Positions 1 to 9,545 of a stretch of 64,000 nt of DNA are shown here, piece after piece. The stretch spans positions 1 through 64,000 of the forward strand of contig DDVX01000019.1 in NCBI GenBank assembly GCA_002345575.1. The letters run 5' to 3'. Positions within the stretch are counted from its first letter, which is position 1, and the number at the start of each line of letters is the position of its first letter. This DNA is from Stutzerimonas stutzeri. GTDB lineage: Bacteria; Pseudomonadota; Gammaproteobacteria; Pseudomonadales; Pseudomonadaceae. The notes beneath the pieces were generated by a model that had not been told where the DNA came from, made no database searches, and saw only the letters and a program-made list of their open reading frames with translations. Both the position numbers and the translations under genes were made by a program.

Positions 1-274
<274 letters not shown>

Positions 275-393
275 CTCTTCTCGGTGGATCCGGCGCGCTT
301 GCTCCTCGCGCCGGCTTGACTTGCAGAGCGCCCTGAGGGGCGCGGCATCCGGCCAGCAGTACCCCCACGAACCCGGATGTCCATTTATTGCAG

Positions 394-418
394 CGCGGCC
401 CAGGCCGCGTTTTTTTAT
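394..418 (+). terminator. Rho-independent terminator after exaC
   Basis: A 7-bp GC stem (CGCGGCC at 394-400 pairing with GGCCGCG at 403-409) is followed directly by a run of seven T. A second GC hairpin without a T-run (290-297 with 307-314) lies just after the exaC stop. Confidence 0.8.
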
Positions 419-588
419 TCCTGCAGTTTGGTCTTGGGCCCGGTTCCAGAGCCTTCTCTGGCTATGCCAAAGGCACTACCAATGCAGGTTGCTGTCTCCT
501 TCCAAAGTACCATTCTGTTTATAAAGGCATAGGGTGCTTAATGAAGTTGTCGGAATAACTCCGGCACCAATGACAAGAGGAATAAGCC
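419..588 (+). promoter_or_regulatory. exaC-pqqA intergenic, pqqA promoter and leader region
   Basis: This stretch between the exaC terminator and pqqA must hold the pqqA promoter. I see no convincing -35/-10 pair. A TATAAA-like element lies near 520-526. The ribosome-binding site GAGGAA at 577-582 sits 6 nt before the pqqA ATG. Confidence 0.4.
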
Positions 589-660
589 ATGTGGACCAAG
601 CCTGCTTTTAGCGACCTGCGCATCGGTTTTGAAGTCACCATGTACTTCGCCAATCGCTGA
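589..660 (+). CDS. pqqA: PQQ precursor peptide PqqA
   Basis: A 23-residue peptide, MWTKPAFSDLRIGFEVTMYF followed by ANR, preceded by GAGGAA. It is the ribosomal precursor of pyrroloquinoline quinone. The conserved Glu15 and Tyr19 (E-V-T-M-Y spacing) that PqqE cross-links are both present, and the length equals that of the classical Klebsiella peptide. It is followed after 6 nt by a hairpin with T-run, the usual arrangement allowing pqqA to be made in excess over pqqB-E. Confidence 0.97.
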   Translation: MWTKPAFSDLRIGFEVTMYFANR

Positions 661-666
661 TTGACC

Positions 667-695
667 AGCCCCGGCCCGGTCGGGGCTTCATTTTT
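667..695 (+). terminator. Attenuator between pqqA and pqqB
   Basis: AGCCCCG (667-673) pairs with CGGGGCT (681-687) and is followed by TCATTTTT. A partial terminator here would give more short pqqA transcript than full operon transcript. That role is inferred from position and from other pqq operons. Confidence 0.7.
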
Positions 696-706
696 GGGAG
701 CTGCCC

Positions 707-1618
707 ATGTTCATCCAGATTCTCGGTTCTGCTGCTGGCGGCGGCTTTCCACAATGGAATTGCAACTGCGCCAACTGTGCTGGTATGCGCGCCGGAACAC
801 TGCGAGCACAGCCTCGCACCCAGTCTTCCATCGCCATCAGCGACAACGGTGTCGACTGGATTCTGTGTAACGCCTCGCCGGACATCCGTGCCCAGCTGGA
901 GGCGTTTCCCAAGCTGCAGCCGGCGCGCAAGTCGCGTGATACGGCCATCGCCGCGATCATTCTGCTGGATAGTCAGATCGATCACACCACCGGCCTGCTG
1001 ACCCTGCGTGAAGGCTGTCCCCATGAAGTCTGGTGTACCGAGATGGTCCATCAGGATCTGACCACCGGCTTTCCACTGTTCAACATGCTCAAGCACTGGA
1101 ACGGTGGCCTGAAGTGGAACCCCATCGCGCTGGAAGGCAGCTTCGTCATCCCGGCGTGTCCGAACCTGCAGATCACCCCGATCCCACTGCGCAGCTCGGC
1201 ACCGCCGTATTCGCCGCACCGCAACGACCCGCATCCGGGCGACAACATCGGCCTGCTGATCGAGGATCGCCAGAGCGGTGGCACGCTGTTCTACGCGCCC
1301 GGGCTAGGCCAGGCCAGCCCGGAACTGCTGGAAATCATGCGTAGCGCCGACTGTTTGCTGGTCGATGGCACGCTCTGGCGCGATGACGAGATGCGTGTGC
1401 GCGAGGTAGGCGACAAGCTTGGTTCCGAGATGGGCCATATGCCCCAGAGCGGGCCGGGCGGCATGATTGAGCTGCTCGATGAAATGCCGGCGTCGCGCAA
1501 GATTCTCATCCACATCAATAACACCAATCCCATCCTTGATGAGGATTCGGCCGAGCGTGCATCACTGGGCGAGCATGGTATCGAGGTGGCTTTTGACGGG
1601 ATGAGCATCGAGCTCTGA
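707..1618 (+). CDS. pqqB: PQQ biosynthesis protein PqqB (metallo-beta-lactamase fold)
   Basis: 303 residues, the usual PqqB length. It begins MFIQILGSAAGGGFPQWNCN, with the Cys cluster CNCANC characteristic of the family (structural Zn site), and ends in the metallo-beta-lactamase-like region with HINNTNPI. PqqB acts in the cytosol; it has been linked to hydroxylation of the cross-linked tyrosine of the PqqA-derived intermediate. GGGAG precedes the ATG. It is the second gene of the pqq operon. Identity is certain; the precise chemistry is family knowledge. Confidence 0.96.
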   Translation: MFIQILGSAAGGGFPQWNCNCANCAGMRAGTLRAQPRTQSSIAISDNGVDWILCNASPDIRAQLEAFPKLQPARKSRDTAIAAIILLDSQIDHTTGLLTLREGCPHEVWCTEMVHQDLTTGFPLFNMLKHWNGGLKWNPIALEGSFVIPACPNLQITPIPLRSSAPPYSPHRNDPHPGDNIGLLIEDRQSGGTLFYAPGLGQASPELLEIMRSADCLLVDGTLWRDDEMRVREVGDKLGSEMGHMPQSGPGGMIELLDEMPASRKILIHINNTNPILDEDSAERASLGEHGIEVAFDGMSIEL

Positions 1619-1704
1619 CACCGCCACCAACAGCTTGGCCCCAAGAAAATAAGCGCGCCGCGTCTGTTCAAGTGACTTGCGGCGCACAACCAAGGAAGTC
1701 CGCG

Positions 1705-2457
1705 ATGACCCAGTCAGCCATGACCCCTGCCGAGTTCGAGCAGGCCTTGCGTGCCAAGGGCGACTACTACCATATCCACCACCCGTTCCATCGCGCTATG
1801 TATGAGGGTCGCTCGACACCTGAGCAGATCCAGGGCTGGGTCGCCAACCGCTTTTACTATCAGGTCTGCATACCGGTAAAGGATGCGGCGATCATGGCCA
1901 ACTGCCCAGATCGGGACATGCGCCGCGAGTGGGTTCAGCGCATCATCGATCACGATGGCAGGCCCGGAGAAGAGGGCGGCATTGAGGCCTGGCTGCGTCT
2001 GGCCGAAGCGGTTGGGCTGGAGCGCGAGCAGGTGTTATCACAGGAGCTCGTATTGCCCGGCGTGCGCTTTGCCGTGGATGCCTACGTCAACTTCGCACGC
2101 CGTGCGGTGTGGCAGGAAGCGGCCAGTAGCTCGCTGACCGAGCTCTTCGCGCCGACTATTCATCAATCACGTCTGGACGCGTGGCCGCAGCATTACACCT
2201 GGATCGACACCTCAGGCTATGACTACTTCCGCAAGCGCTTAAAGGAAGCGCGGCGGGATGTTGAGCATGGTCTGCGCATCACTCTCGAACATTACACAAC
2301 CTACGAAGCCCAGCAGCGCATGCTGAACATTCTCCAGTTCAAGCTGGATGTGCTCTGGAGCATGCTCGATGCCATGAGCATGGCCTACGAATTGGACCGC
2401 CCGCCATACCACACCGTTACCCGCGAGCGGATCTGGCACAAGGGAATCAGCCTGTGA
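1705..2457 (+). CDS. pqqC: Pyrroloquinoline-quinone synthase PqqC
   Basis: 250 residues in the TenA/haem-oxygenase-like all-helical fold. It catalyses the last step of PQQ synthesis, ring closure and eight-electron oxidation of AHQQ with O2. The family segments YYHIHHPFH and WVANRFYYQ are present near the N-terminus. The ATG at 1705 (MTQSAMTPAEFE) is chosen over an upstream in-frame start at 1672 because AAGGAAG at 1692-1698 is well spaced and other PqqC proteins start here. An imperfect hairpin (arms 1655-1661 and 1679-1685) lies between pqqB and pqqC. Confidence 0.96.
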   Translation: MTQSAMTPAEFEQALRAKGDYYHIHHPFHRAMYEGRSTPEQIQGWVANRFYYQVCIPVKDAAIMANCPDRDMRREWVQRIIDHDGRPGEEGGIEAWLRLAEAVGLEREQVLSQELVLPGVRFAVDAYVNFARRAVWQEAASSSLTELFAPTIHQSRLDAWPQHYTWIDTSGYDYFRKRLKEARRDVEHGLRITLEHYTTYEAQQRMLNILQFKLDVLWSMLDAMSMAYELDRPPYHTVTRERIWHKGISL

Positions 2458-2523
2458 AAAATTACCCTGGATATCTGCGAGTGGTAAGCGGCGAGGGCGC
2501 CTCCAGCCAGAGGGTATGTATTG

Positions 2524-2802
2524 ATGAACGATGAACTCTTACCCAAGGTGCCGGCGCTGCGTCGTGGTTACCGCTTCCAGTTTGAACCGGTCCAAGGCTG
2601 CCATGTGCTGCTCTACCCCGAGGGCATGATCAAGCTCAACGATAGCGCCAGCGAGATTCTCAAGCGGGTCGATGGTGCGCGGACTGTAGGCGGCATCGTG
2701 GCTGATCTGCAGGCGAGCTTCCCCGGTGCCGAAGGGATCGAAGAAGATATCCTGGCGTTTCTGGAGGTGGCCGTTGAACGGTTCTGGATTGAGCTTCGCT
2801 AA
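2524..2802 (+). CDS. pqqD: PqqA-binding chaperone PqqD
   Basis: 92 residues with the PqqD/RRE (RiPP recognition element) pattern: winged-helix N-terminus, then LYPEGMIKLNDSASEILKRV and a C-terminal acidic helix. PqqD binds PqqA and presents it to the radical-SAM enzyme PqqE. The ATG at 2524 is preferred to the TTG one codon earlier. The 3' end overlaps the pqqE start by 29 nt, which fits their tight physical partnership. Confidence 0.95.
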   Translation: MNDELLPKVPALRRGYRFQFEPVQGCHVLLYPEGMIKLNDSASEILKRVDGARTVGGIVADLQASFPGAEGIEEDILAFLEVAVERFWIELR

Positions 2803-3925
2803 GCCGGATGTGGTGGTCGGCCCTCCCATGTGGCTGTTGGCCGAACTGACCTATCGCTGCCCGCTGCAGTGCCCGTACTGCTCGAACCCGCTGGACTTTG
2901 CCCGCAGCCATGAAGAGCTGAGCACCGCCGAGTGGATCGAGGTATTTCGTCAGGCGCGGGAAATGGGGGCGGCGCAGCTGGGCTTTTCCGGTGGTGAGCC
3001 GCTGGTGCGCGAGGACCTGGTCGAGCTGATCGCTGCCGCGCGTGAGCTGGGCTACTACACAAACCTGATCACTTCCGGCATCGGTCTGACCGAATCAAAG
3101 ATCGCTGCATTCGCCGAGGCAGGGCTCGATCATATCCAGATCAGCTTCCAGGCCGCCGACGAGGAAGTGAACAACCTGCTGGCCGGCTCGAAGAAGGCGT
3201 TTGCGCAGAAACTGGCCATGGCCCGCGCGGTGAAGGCGCACGGTTATCCGATGGTGCTCAACTTCGTCACCCATCGGCACAACATCGACAATATTGAGCG
3301 AATCATCCAGCTGTGCCTTGAATTGGAGGCGGACTTCGTCGAACTGGCCACCTGTCAGTTCTACGGATGGGCCGAGCTGAACCGGGTCGGGCTGCTGCCC
3401 AGCAAGGAGCAGCTGGTGCGTGCAGAGCGCATCACCAATGAGTGGCGTGAAAAGCTGGCCGCCGAAAACCACCCCTGCAAGCTGATTTTCGTCACACCGG
3501 ACTATTACGAAGAGCGTCCAAAAGGCTGCATGAATGGCTGGGGCAATCTGTTCCTCGATATCACTCCGGACGGCACCGCCTTGCCGTGCCACAGTGCGCG
3601 CCAGCTGCCGGTGCAGTTCCCCAATGTGCGTGAGCACAGCATCGAACATATCTGGCGTCACTCGTTTGGCTTCAACAAATATCGCGGCTACGACTGGATG
3701 CAGGAGCCTTGCCGCAGCTGTGATGAAAAAGAACGGGATTTTGGCGGGTGCCGCTGCCAGGCCTTCATGCTCACCGGCGACGCAGCCAATGCCGACCCGG
3801 TCTGCAGCAAGTCGGCACACCACGGCAAGATCCTCGCCGCGCGTGAGCAGGCCGAGCAGGGGGCGCCACTTGATCAATTGCAATACCGCAATGAAAAGGC
3901 CTCGAAGCTGATTCTCAAGGTATGA
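2774..3925 (+). CDS. pqqE: Radical SAM enzyme PqqE (PqqA glutamate-tyrosine cross-linking)
   Basis: 383 residues if the TTG at 2774 is used. It has a strong GGAGGT at 2763-2768 and reads directly into the conserved region; there is no ATG until 2828, inside the conserved core. The radical-SAM cluster motif C29-x3-C33-x2-C36 (CPLQCPYC) is followed by the GGEP SAM-binding motif. The C-terminal half is a SPASM domain with Cys in CMNGWG, PCHSAR, CRSCDEKE and GGCRCQAF that bind auxiliary Fe-S clusters. It forms the C-C bond between Glu and Tyr of PqqA with PqqD as partner. The gene overlaps both pqqD and the next gene. Confidence 0.95.
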   Translation: MNGSGLSFAKPDVVVGPPMWLLAELTYRCPLQCPYCSNPLDFARSHEELSTAEWIEVFRQAREMGAAQLGFSGGEPLVREDLVELIAAARELGYYTNLITSGIGLTESKIAAFAEAGLDHIQISFQAADEEVNNLLAGSKKAFAQKLAMARAVKAHGYPMVLNFVTHRHNIDNIERIIQLCLELEADFVELATCQFYGWAELNRVGLLPSKEQLVRAERITNEWREKLAAENHPCKLIFVTPDYYEERPKGCMNGWGNLFLDITPDGTALPCHSARQLPVQFPNVREHSIEHIWRHSFGFNKYRGYDWMQEPCRSCDEKERDFGGCRCQAFMLTGDAANADPVCSKSAHHGKILAAREQAEQGAPLDQLQYRNEKASKLILKV

Positions 3926-5841
3926 ACATGAGCAGCGGGCGCTCGACGGCACCTTATGGCTTCTGGTCCAGCGACTGGACAGCGGAGAAGGCTGCCGGTG
4001 CCAGCCGCGACTTTGCTGAATTGCGTGCCGGGCACGGCGGGCTGTTCTGGATCGAGTACGACCCAAAGGACGCTCGTTGCACGCTCTGGTTCTGGCTTGA
4101 CGGTTCTGGCGCCAGGTGTCTGACGCTTCCCGGTATTTCGTTGCGCAGCCGTGTTTATGAATATGGCGGCGGCGCCTTCTGCCTGACCAACAGCGGTGTG
4201 GCCTATGTTGATGAGCAGGACCAGCAGATTCATCTGCAGGCGCTTGAAGAGGGTGCCAAGCCCATCGCTCTGACGCGTCAGGTGGGCTGCCGCTATGGCG
4301 ACCTGTTGTTCGATAAGCGTCACGCTGCCATCGTCGCAATAGAGGAGAGGCGTGCAGACGAGCGTGTAGAGCATCGCTTGGTGAGCATTGCGCTCGACGA
4401 TGGCCAGCGCGGGGTGCTGGCGGAAGGTGCAGACTTCTATGCATCGCCCACGCTTGATGCCAACAGCGGACGCCTGGCCTGGATCCAGTGGCAGCGGCCC
4501 GAGCAGCCCTGGACGGCGACCAGCTTATGGATTGCCGAGCGCAGCACCGAGGGTAATTACCACAAGGCGTGCCTGGCCGGTTTGCAAGGTGGTGAGTCGC
4601 TGCAGCAACCGCGTTTTGCCGCTGACGGCACGCTTTACTGCTTGAGCGACCTTCATGGGTGGTGGCAGCCCTGGCGAGAGGAGGGCGGCTGCCTGGTGCC
4701 GGTGAACGGCCCGGCGCAATGCGATCACGCCCCAGCCCCCTGGCAGCTGGGGACGGTCAGCTATCTGCCGCTGGGTGAAGACGTCCTGTTACTGACGCGC
4801 ATGCTGCAAGGCCATGGACTGCTTTTCGAGCAACGCAGTCAGAACGCTGATAGAGCACTGGCAACAGATTTCAGCCGCTGTCGTCAGCTGGCTGCCGATG
4901 CAACGCATTTTTACTGCATCGCGGCCTCGCCTGAACGTACTCCTGCGGTACTGGCTATTGATCGCCTCGAAGGCAGAAGCAGGGTACTCGCGGGTGGTGA
5001 GCGGCCCTTGCCTCCGGGTCAGGTATCCCGGCCGCAACCGTTCAGTTTCGCCACCGGCGATACCGAGACGGCTCACGGCTTCTTCTATCCTCCGCTGAAT
5101 GCAGACTACGAAGCGCGGCGTGGAGAAAGGCCACCGTTGGTAGTGTTTATCCATGGAGGCCCGACGTCGGCCTGTTATCCGGTCTTCGATCCACGCATCC
5201 AGTACTGGACCCAGCGCGGCTTTGCTGTGGCTGATATCAATTACCGTGGCAGCAGCGGCTTCGGGCGTGCCTATCGCCAGCGGTTGCGCGGCCAGTGGGG
5301 CGTGCTGGACGTGGAGGACGCCTGCGCCGCCGTGGCCGATCTTGCCCGGCGTGGGCAGGTCGACCCGGCACGTACCTTTATCCGCGGCTCCAGCGCTGGC
5401 GGCTATACCGCGCTCGGCGCGCTGGTGGCCGACGCCGGTTTCTGTGCAGGGGCCAGCCTCTATGGCGTCAGTGATCCGCTTGCGCTGCGGCGGGTCACCC
5501 ACAAGTTCGAAGCCGACTATCTGGACTGGTTGATCGGCGACCCTGTACTCGATGCCGAACGCTACCGGCAACGCACGCCACTGGCCCATGCCCGGCAGAT
5601 TCGCGTGCCGGTGATCTTTTTTCAGGGCGGCCTTGATGCGGTGGTGCTACCTGAGCAGACCGAGTTCATGGTGGCCGCGCTGCGTGAACAGGGCGTCGTT
5701 GTTGAGTATCGGCTCTACCCTGAGGAGCGCCATGGTTTCCGTCAGGCGCATAACCTGGCCGATGCGCTGGAGCGCGAGTGTCGTTTCTATCAGGGGCTGT
5801 TGGCCGAGGCCGCCGATTGCTTTAAAAGTGGAAAACAGTAG
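3922..5841 (+). CDS. pqqH: S9-family (prolyl oligopeptidase-like) peptidase of the PQQ operon
   Basis: 639 residues: an N-terminal beta-propeller (about 1-370) followed by an alpha/beta-hydrolase domain. The nucleophile motif is G489-S-S491-A-G-G, with the acid probably D572 (GGLDAVVLPEQ) and His604 (ERHGF). The start ATG overlaps the pqqE stop (ATGA). In P. aeruginosa the equivalent gene after pqqE is called pqqH. A role in trimming or clearing PqqA-derived peptides is plausible but inferred. There is no signal peptide, so it is cytosolic. The domain call is firm; the substrate is unknown. Confidence 0.85.
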   Translation: MNMSSGRSTAPYGFWSSDWTAEKAAGASRDFAELRAGHGGLFWIEYDPKDARCTLWFWLDGSGARCLTLPGISLRSRVYEYGGGAFCLTNSGVAYVDEQDQQIHLQALEEGAKPIALTRQVGCRYGDLLFDKRHAAIVAIEERRADERVEHRLVSIALDDGQRGVLAEGADFYASPTLDANSGRLAWIQWQRPEQPWTATSLWIAERSTEGNYHKACLAGLQGGESLQQPRFAADGTLYCLSDLHGWWQPWREEGGCLVPVNGPAQCDHAPAPWQLGTVSYLPLGEDVLLLTRMLQGHGLLFEQRSQNADRALATDFSRCRQLAADATHFYCIAASPERTPAVLAIDRLEGRSRVLAGGERPLPPGQVSRPQPFSFATGDTETAHGFFYPPLNADYEARRGERPPLVVFIHGGPTSACYPVFDPRIQYWTQRGFAVADINYRGSSGFGRAYRQRLRGQWGVLDVEDACAAVADLARRGQVDPARTFIRGSSAGGYTALGALVADAGFCAGASLYGVSDPLALRRVTHKFEADYLDWLIGDPVLDAERYRQRTPLAHARQIRVPVIFFQGGLDAVVLPEQTEFMVAALREQGVVVEYRLYPEERHGFRQAHNLADALERECRFYQGLLAEAADCFKSGKQ

Positions 5842-5881
5842 TCTTGCCGGTCGTAACAAAAAATAACGATAGGCCGTAGTA

Positions 5882-7045
5882 ATGAGCCAGAGACTTAGCC
5901 TGCAACGCAAATTCGTTTCACCCGAGATCGTTTTTGGTGCGGGTTGTCGGCACAGCGCCGGCAACTACGCGAAGAATTTTGGCGCCCGAAAGGTGCTGCT
6001 GGTTTCCGACCCTGGTGTGGTTGCGGCCGGTTGGGTTGCTGATATCCAGGCGAGCCTCGCGCTGCTGGGTATCGAACACCAGCTATTCACCCAGGTCTCG
6101 GCCAACCCGCGTACCGAAGAGGTGATGCTGGGTGCCGAGGTCTACCGCAGCCAGGCTTGCGATGCCATCGTGGCAGTGGGCGGTGGCAGTCCGATGGATT
6201 GTGCCAAGGGCATCGGCATCGCTGTGGCGCATGGGCGCAACATCATCGAATTCGAGGGTGTCGATACCCTCCGCGTGCCAAGCCCGCCGCTGATTCTGAT
6301 CCCGACCACGGCAGGCACCTCGGCAGATGTTTCGCAGTTCGTGATCATCTCTAACCAAGTCGAGAAGATGAAATTTTCCATCGTCAGCAAGGGCGCGGTG
6401 CCCGATGTGTCGCTGATCGACCCGGAAACCACCCTTAGCATGGATCCCTTCCTCTCCGCTTGCACCGGCATTGACGCACTGGTGCATGCCATAGAGGCGT
6501 TCGTTTCCACCGGCAGCGGTCCGCTGACCGATCCTCATGCGCTGGAAGCGATGCGGCTGATCAATGGCCATCTGGTGCAGATGATCGCCAATCCGGCGGA
6601 TATAGAGCTGCGCGAGAAGGTGATGCTCGGCAGCATGCAGGCCGGGCTGGCCTTTTCCAACGCGATTCTGGGGGCGGTACACGCTATGTCTCACAGCCTG
6701 GGCGGCTATCTCGACCTGCCGCATGGCCTGTGCAACGCGGTGCTGGTTGAGCACGTGGTGGCATTCAACTACAGCGCTGCGCCCGAGCGTTTCAAGATCG
6801 TTGCGGAAACATTTGGCATCGATACCCGTGGCATGACCCAAACCCAGGTCCGTGATCGTCTGGTGGCTCATCTGATCCAGCTCAAGCAAGCCATCGGTTT
6901 CAGTGAGACCCTGAAGCTGCACGGCGTGAACATCTCCGACATCCCGTTCCTCTCCAAGCACGCGATGCAGGACCCCTGCATCCTTACCAACCCGCGCTCC
7001 TCGACCCAGCGCGATGTCGAAGTGGTCTATGCCGAAGCACTCTGA
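5882..7045 (+). CDS. ercA: Iron-containing alcohol dehydrogenase ErcA
   Basis: 387 residues, group III (Fe2+) alcohol dehydrogenase. The NAD-binding GGGSPMDCAKG loop is near residue 100. Metal-ligand segments are GIDALVHAIEAF (Asp, His), HAMSHSLGG and DLPHG (His, His). The homologue in P. aeruginosa, between pqqH and ercS, is needed for normal control of ethanol oxidation, so it may have a regulatory or sensing part rather than a bulk catabolic one; that is known from the relative, not visible here. The last 17 bases overlap ercS. Confidence 0.9.
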   Translation: MSQRLSLQRKFVSPEIVFGAGCRHSAGNYAKNFGARKVLLVSDPGVVAAGWVADIQASLALLGIEHQLFTQVSANPRTEEVMLGAEVYRSQACDAIVAVGGGSPMDCAKGIGIAVAHGRNIIEFEGVDTLRVPSPPLILIPTTAGTSADVSQFVIISNQVEKMKFSIVSKGAVPDVSLIDPETTLSMDPFLSACTGIDALVHAIEAFVSTGSGPLTDPHALEAMRLINGHLVQMIANPADIELREKVMLGSMQAGLAFSNAILGAVHAMSHSLGGYLDLPHGLCNAVLVEHVVAFNYSAAPERFKIVAETFGIDTRGMTQTQVRDRLVAHLIQLKQAIGFSETLKLHGVNISDIPFLSKHAMQDPCILTNPRSSTQRDVEVVYAEAL

Positions 7046-8744
7046 ACATGACGATGCTCTGGCCGGCCTGCTTGGCCTGGGCGCGCACTCCGCACGCAAA
7101 AGCCACTACCCCGAGCTGCTTAGCCGTCTCGAAGAGCTTGAAGCGGAGCGCAATCGCTATAAATGGCTGTTCGAACATGCAGTGCACGGCATCTTTCAGG
7201 CCAGCCTGCAGGATGGCATTCGCGCCGCCAATCCGGCGCTGGCGCGCATGCTGGGCTATGACAGGGCCGAGGAAGCGCTCTGGGGGCTTACCGATCTTTC
7301 GAATCACCTGTTTATCGGCGGCGAGCAAGAGCTGCACTGGATTCGCCATGTACTGAGTACTCAGCAGGGGCTGTTCGGCTATGAAACGCGGCTGCGGCGC
7401 AAGGATGGCAGCGCCATTGACGTGGTAATGAACCTGCTGCTCAAGCCGGACGAAGAGGGCCTGGTCGAAGGCTTCGTCGCCGATATTACCGAGCGCAAAT
7501 TGGCGCAGGTGCGCCTGCAGCATCTCAACGAAGAGCTGGAACAGCGTGTCGCTGAGCGTACCCATGAGCTTCGTCAGGCGCGTGATGCCGCCGAGGCGGC
7601 CAACCGCAGCAAGGATAAGTATCTTGCAGCGGCCAGCCATGATTTGTTGCAGCCGCTGAATGCCGCGCGCCTGCTGATTTCCACCCTGCGCGAACGGAGC
7701 CTGCCGGATGCGGAGCAGACTCTTGTCGAGCGCGCGAACCAGGCTCTGGAAGGTGCCGAAGATCTGCTCACCGACCTGCTGGATATATCCAAACTCGACC
7801 AGCAGGCGATCAAGCCGGATATTCATATTTACCGCCTCGACGAAGTGCTGTTGCCGCTGGTATCCGAGTTCGAGTCGGTGGCGCAGGCGAAAGGCCTGGG
7901 TTTCGAACATTACATTCCGGCGTACGCACTGCGTAGCGATTTCCTGCTGCTGACGCGCATCCTGCGCAACTTCCTCAGCAATGCCTGCCGCTACACTGAC
8001 CAGGGTCGAGTGCTGCTGGGTGCGCGCAAGCGTGGTGACGAACTGCGCATTGAGGTATGGGATACCGGGCGCGGCATCCCGGCGGACCAGATGCAGTCGA
8101 TATTCCTCGAATTCAATCAACTGGGTGTGCAGCGTGCTGCCGAGCGCTGCGGGGTCGGCCTTGGCCTGGCCATCGTTGATCGCATTGCCGCCATGCTGGA
8201 CTATCGGGTTCAGGTCCGCTCGCAACCGGGCCGCGGTTCGGTATTCAGTATCGACGTGCCGTTGGCGGATATGCCAATGCGAGATGTCACTGAAGCGCCA
8301 GTGCTGCCAGTGCTGCCAGTGCTGGGTGACCCCTTGCCGGGGCGGCGCCTGCTGGTACTGGACAATGAGCTGAGCATCCTGCACAGCATGTCGGCGCTGC
8401 TCGGGCAGTGGGGCTGCGAGGTGTTGACCGCCACTGACGAGGCTGAAGCAAGTCTCGTGCTGGCCGGTTCACCGCCTGAACTGATCCTCGCCGATTACCA
8501 TCTGGATCAGGGTATGACCGGCTGGCAGGCCGTACAGAGGTTACGAGCACGTTTTGGTTACTCGATCCCTGCGGTGATGATTACTGCCGACCGCAGTGAC
8601 CAGTGTCGCCGCGAGCTGCAAGGCGCCGGTATCCCGGTACTGAACAAGCCGGTCAAGGCAGGGAAACTGCGCTCTGTCCTGAGTCATCTGCTCAACGGCA
8701 ATGGGCTTGGTGGGGCGGAGCACGGCAAGGCCAACCTGGGCTGA
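7029..8744 (+). CDS. ercS: Hybrid PAS sensor histidine kinase ErcS
   Basis: 571 residues from ATG 7029 (an in-frame ATG at 7014 is possible; neither has a clear Shine-Dalgarno). Order: PAS domain about 45-155, short coiled coil, HisKA with SHDLLQPLNA (phospho-His204), HATPase with DTGRGIP and GVGLGLAI, a VLPVLPVLG linker, and a C-terminal receiver with acceptor Asp489 (LADYHLD). No membrane segment is evident, so it is a cytosolic kinase. It is translationally coupled to ercA. In Pseudomonas, ErcS belongs to the regulatory cascade for PQQ-dependent ethanol oxidation. Confidence 0.88.
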   Translation: MPKHSEHDDALAGLLGLGAHSARKSHYPELLSRLEELEAERNRYKWLFEHAVHGIFQASLQDGIRAANPALARMLGYDRAEEALWGLTDLSNHLFIGGEQELHWIRHVLSTQQGLFGYETRLRRKDGSAIDVVMNLLLKPDEEGLVEGFVADITERKLAQVRLQHLNEELEQRVAERTHELRQARDAAEAANRSKDKYLAAASHDLLQPLNAARLLISTLRERSLPDAEQTLVERANQALEGAEDLLTDLLDISKLDQQAIKPDIHIYRLDEVLLPLVSEFESVAQAKGLGFEHYIPAYALRSDFLLLTRILRNFLSNACRYTDQGRVLLGARKRGDELRIEVWDTGRGIPADQMQSIFLEFNQLGVQRAAERCGVGLGLAIVDRIAAMLDYRVQVRSQPGRGSVFSIDVPLADMPMRDVTEAPVLPVLPVLGDPLPGRRLLVLDNELSILHSMSALLGQWGCEVLTATDEAEASLVLAGSPPELILADYHLDQGMTGWQAVQRLRARFGYSIPAVMITADRSDQCRRELQGAGIPVLNKPVKAGKLRSVLSHLLNGNGLGGAEHGKANLG

Positions 8745-8900
8745 TGCTCGCCGTTTAGGGCTTCCTGCCCGGCCGTCACGGCTGCTCAGGTTGATGACAA
8801 ATGGCCATATAGTGACGTGCGGTATGGGTATATGGGTCATTTTTTGGTAATGTCTGACGCTTGTGAAGCGAGCTTTCATTACCATCAATGAGGTGTCTGA

Positions 8901-9545
8901 TTGATTAGGGTGCTGGTGGTCGATGACCATGACCTGGTACGCACAGGCATTTCCCGAATGCTCGCCGATATCGATGGCCTGCAGGTAATTGGGCAGGCCG
9001 ACTCCGGTGAGGAGGCAATCAGGAAGTCGCGCGAGCTCAAGCCGGATGTCGTTCTGATGGACATCAAGATGCCTGGCATCGGCGGGCTCGAAGCAACCCG
9101 TAAGTTGCTGCGCAGCTATCCGGACATCAAGGTCATCGCCGTGACGATCTGCGAGGAAGATCCGTTCCCCACGCGCCTGCTGCAGGCCGGGGCCGCCGGC
9201 TACCTGACCAAGGGTGCAGCGCTGGAAGAAATGATCCAGGCGATTCGCATGGTGTTTGCCGGACAACGCTACATCAGTCCGCAGATCGCCCAGCAACTGG
9301 CGCTCAAGTCCTTCCAGCCAAAGCTTAATGGCTCACCTTTCGATCTGCTCTCGGAGCGGGAAATCCAGATTGCTCTGATGATTTCCAACTGCCAGAAAGT
9401 TCAGACCATCTCCGACAAGCTGTGCCTGTCACCCAAGACGGTCAATACCTATCGCTACCGCATCTATGAAAAGCTATCGATAACTAGTGATGTCGAGCTG
9501 GCCCTACTGGCGGTACGTCACGGTATGGTCGACACCATCAACTGA
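8901..9545 (+). CDS. gacA: Global response regulator GacA (LuxR/FixJ family)
   Basis: 214 residues with the GacA/UvrY sequence throughout: acidic pocket D8/D9, phospho-acceptor D54 (VVLMDIKMPG) and a C-terminal LuxR helix-turn-helix around LSEREIQIALMI to LSPKTVNTYRYRI. The start is TTG at 8901 with GAGGTG five bases upstream; no in-frame ATG precedes MIRVLVVDD. GacA, phosphorylated by GacS, switches on the small RNAs that titrate RsmA/CsrA. It is coupled to uvrC by a 1-nt TGATG overlap, the classical gacA-uvrC pair. Its placement directly after ercS differs from P. aeruginosa as I remember it. Confidence 0.96.
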   Translation: MIRVLVVDDHDLVRTGISRMLADIDGLQVIGQADSGEEAIRKSRELKPDVVLMDIKMPGIGGLEATRKLLRSYPDIKVIAVTICEEDPFPTRLLQAGAAGYLTKGAALEEMIQAIRMVFAGQRYISPQIAQQLALKSFQPKLNGSPFDLLSEREIQIALMISNCQKVQTISDKLCLSPKTVNTYRYRIYEKLSITSDVELALLAVRHGMVDTIN

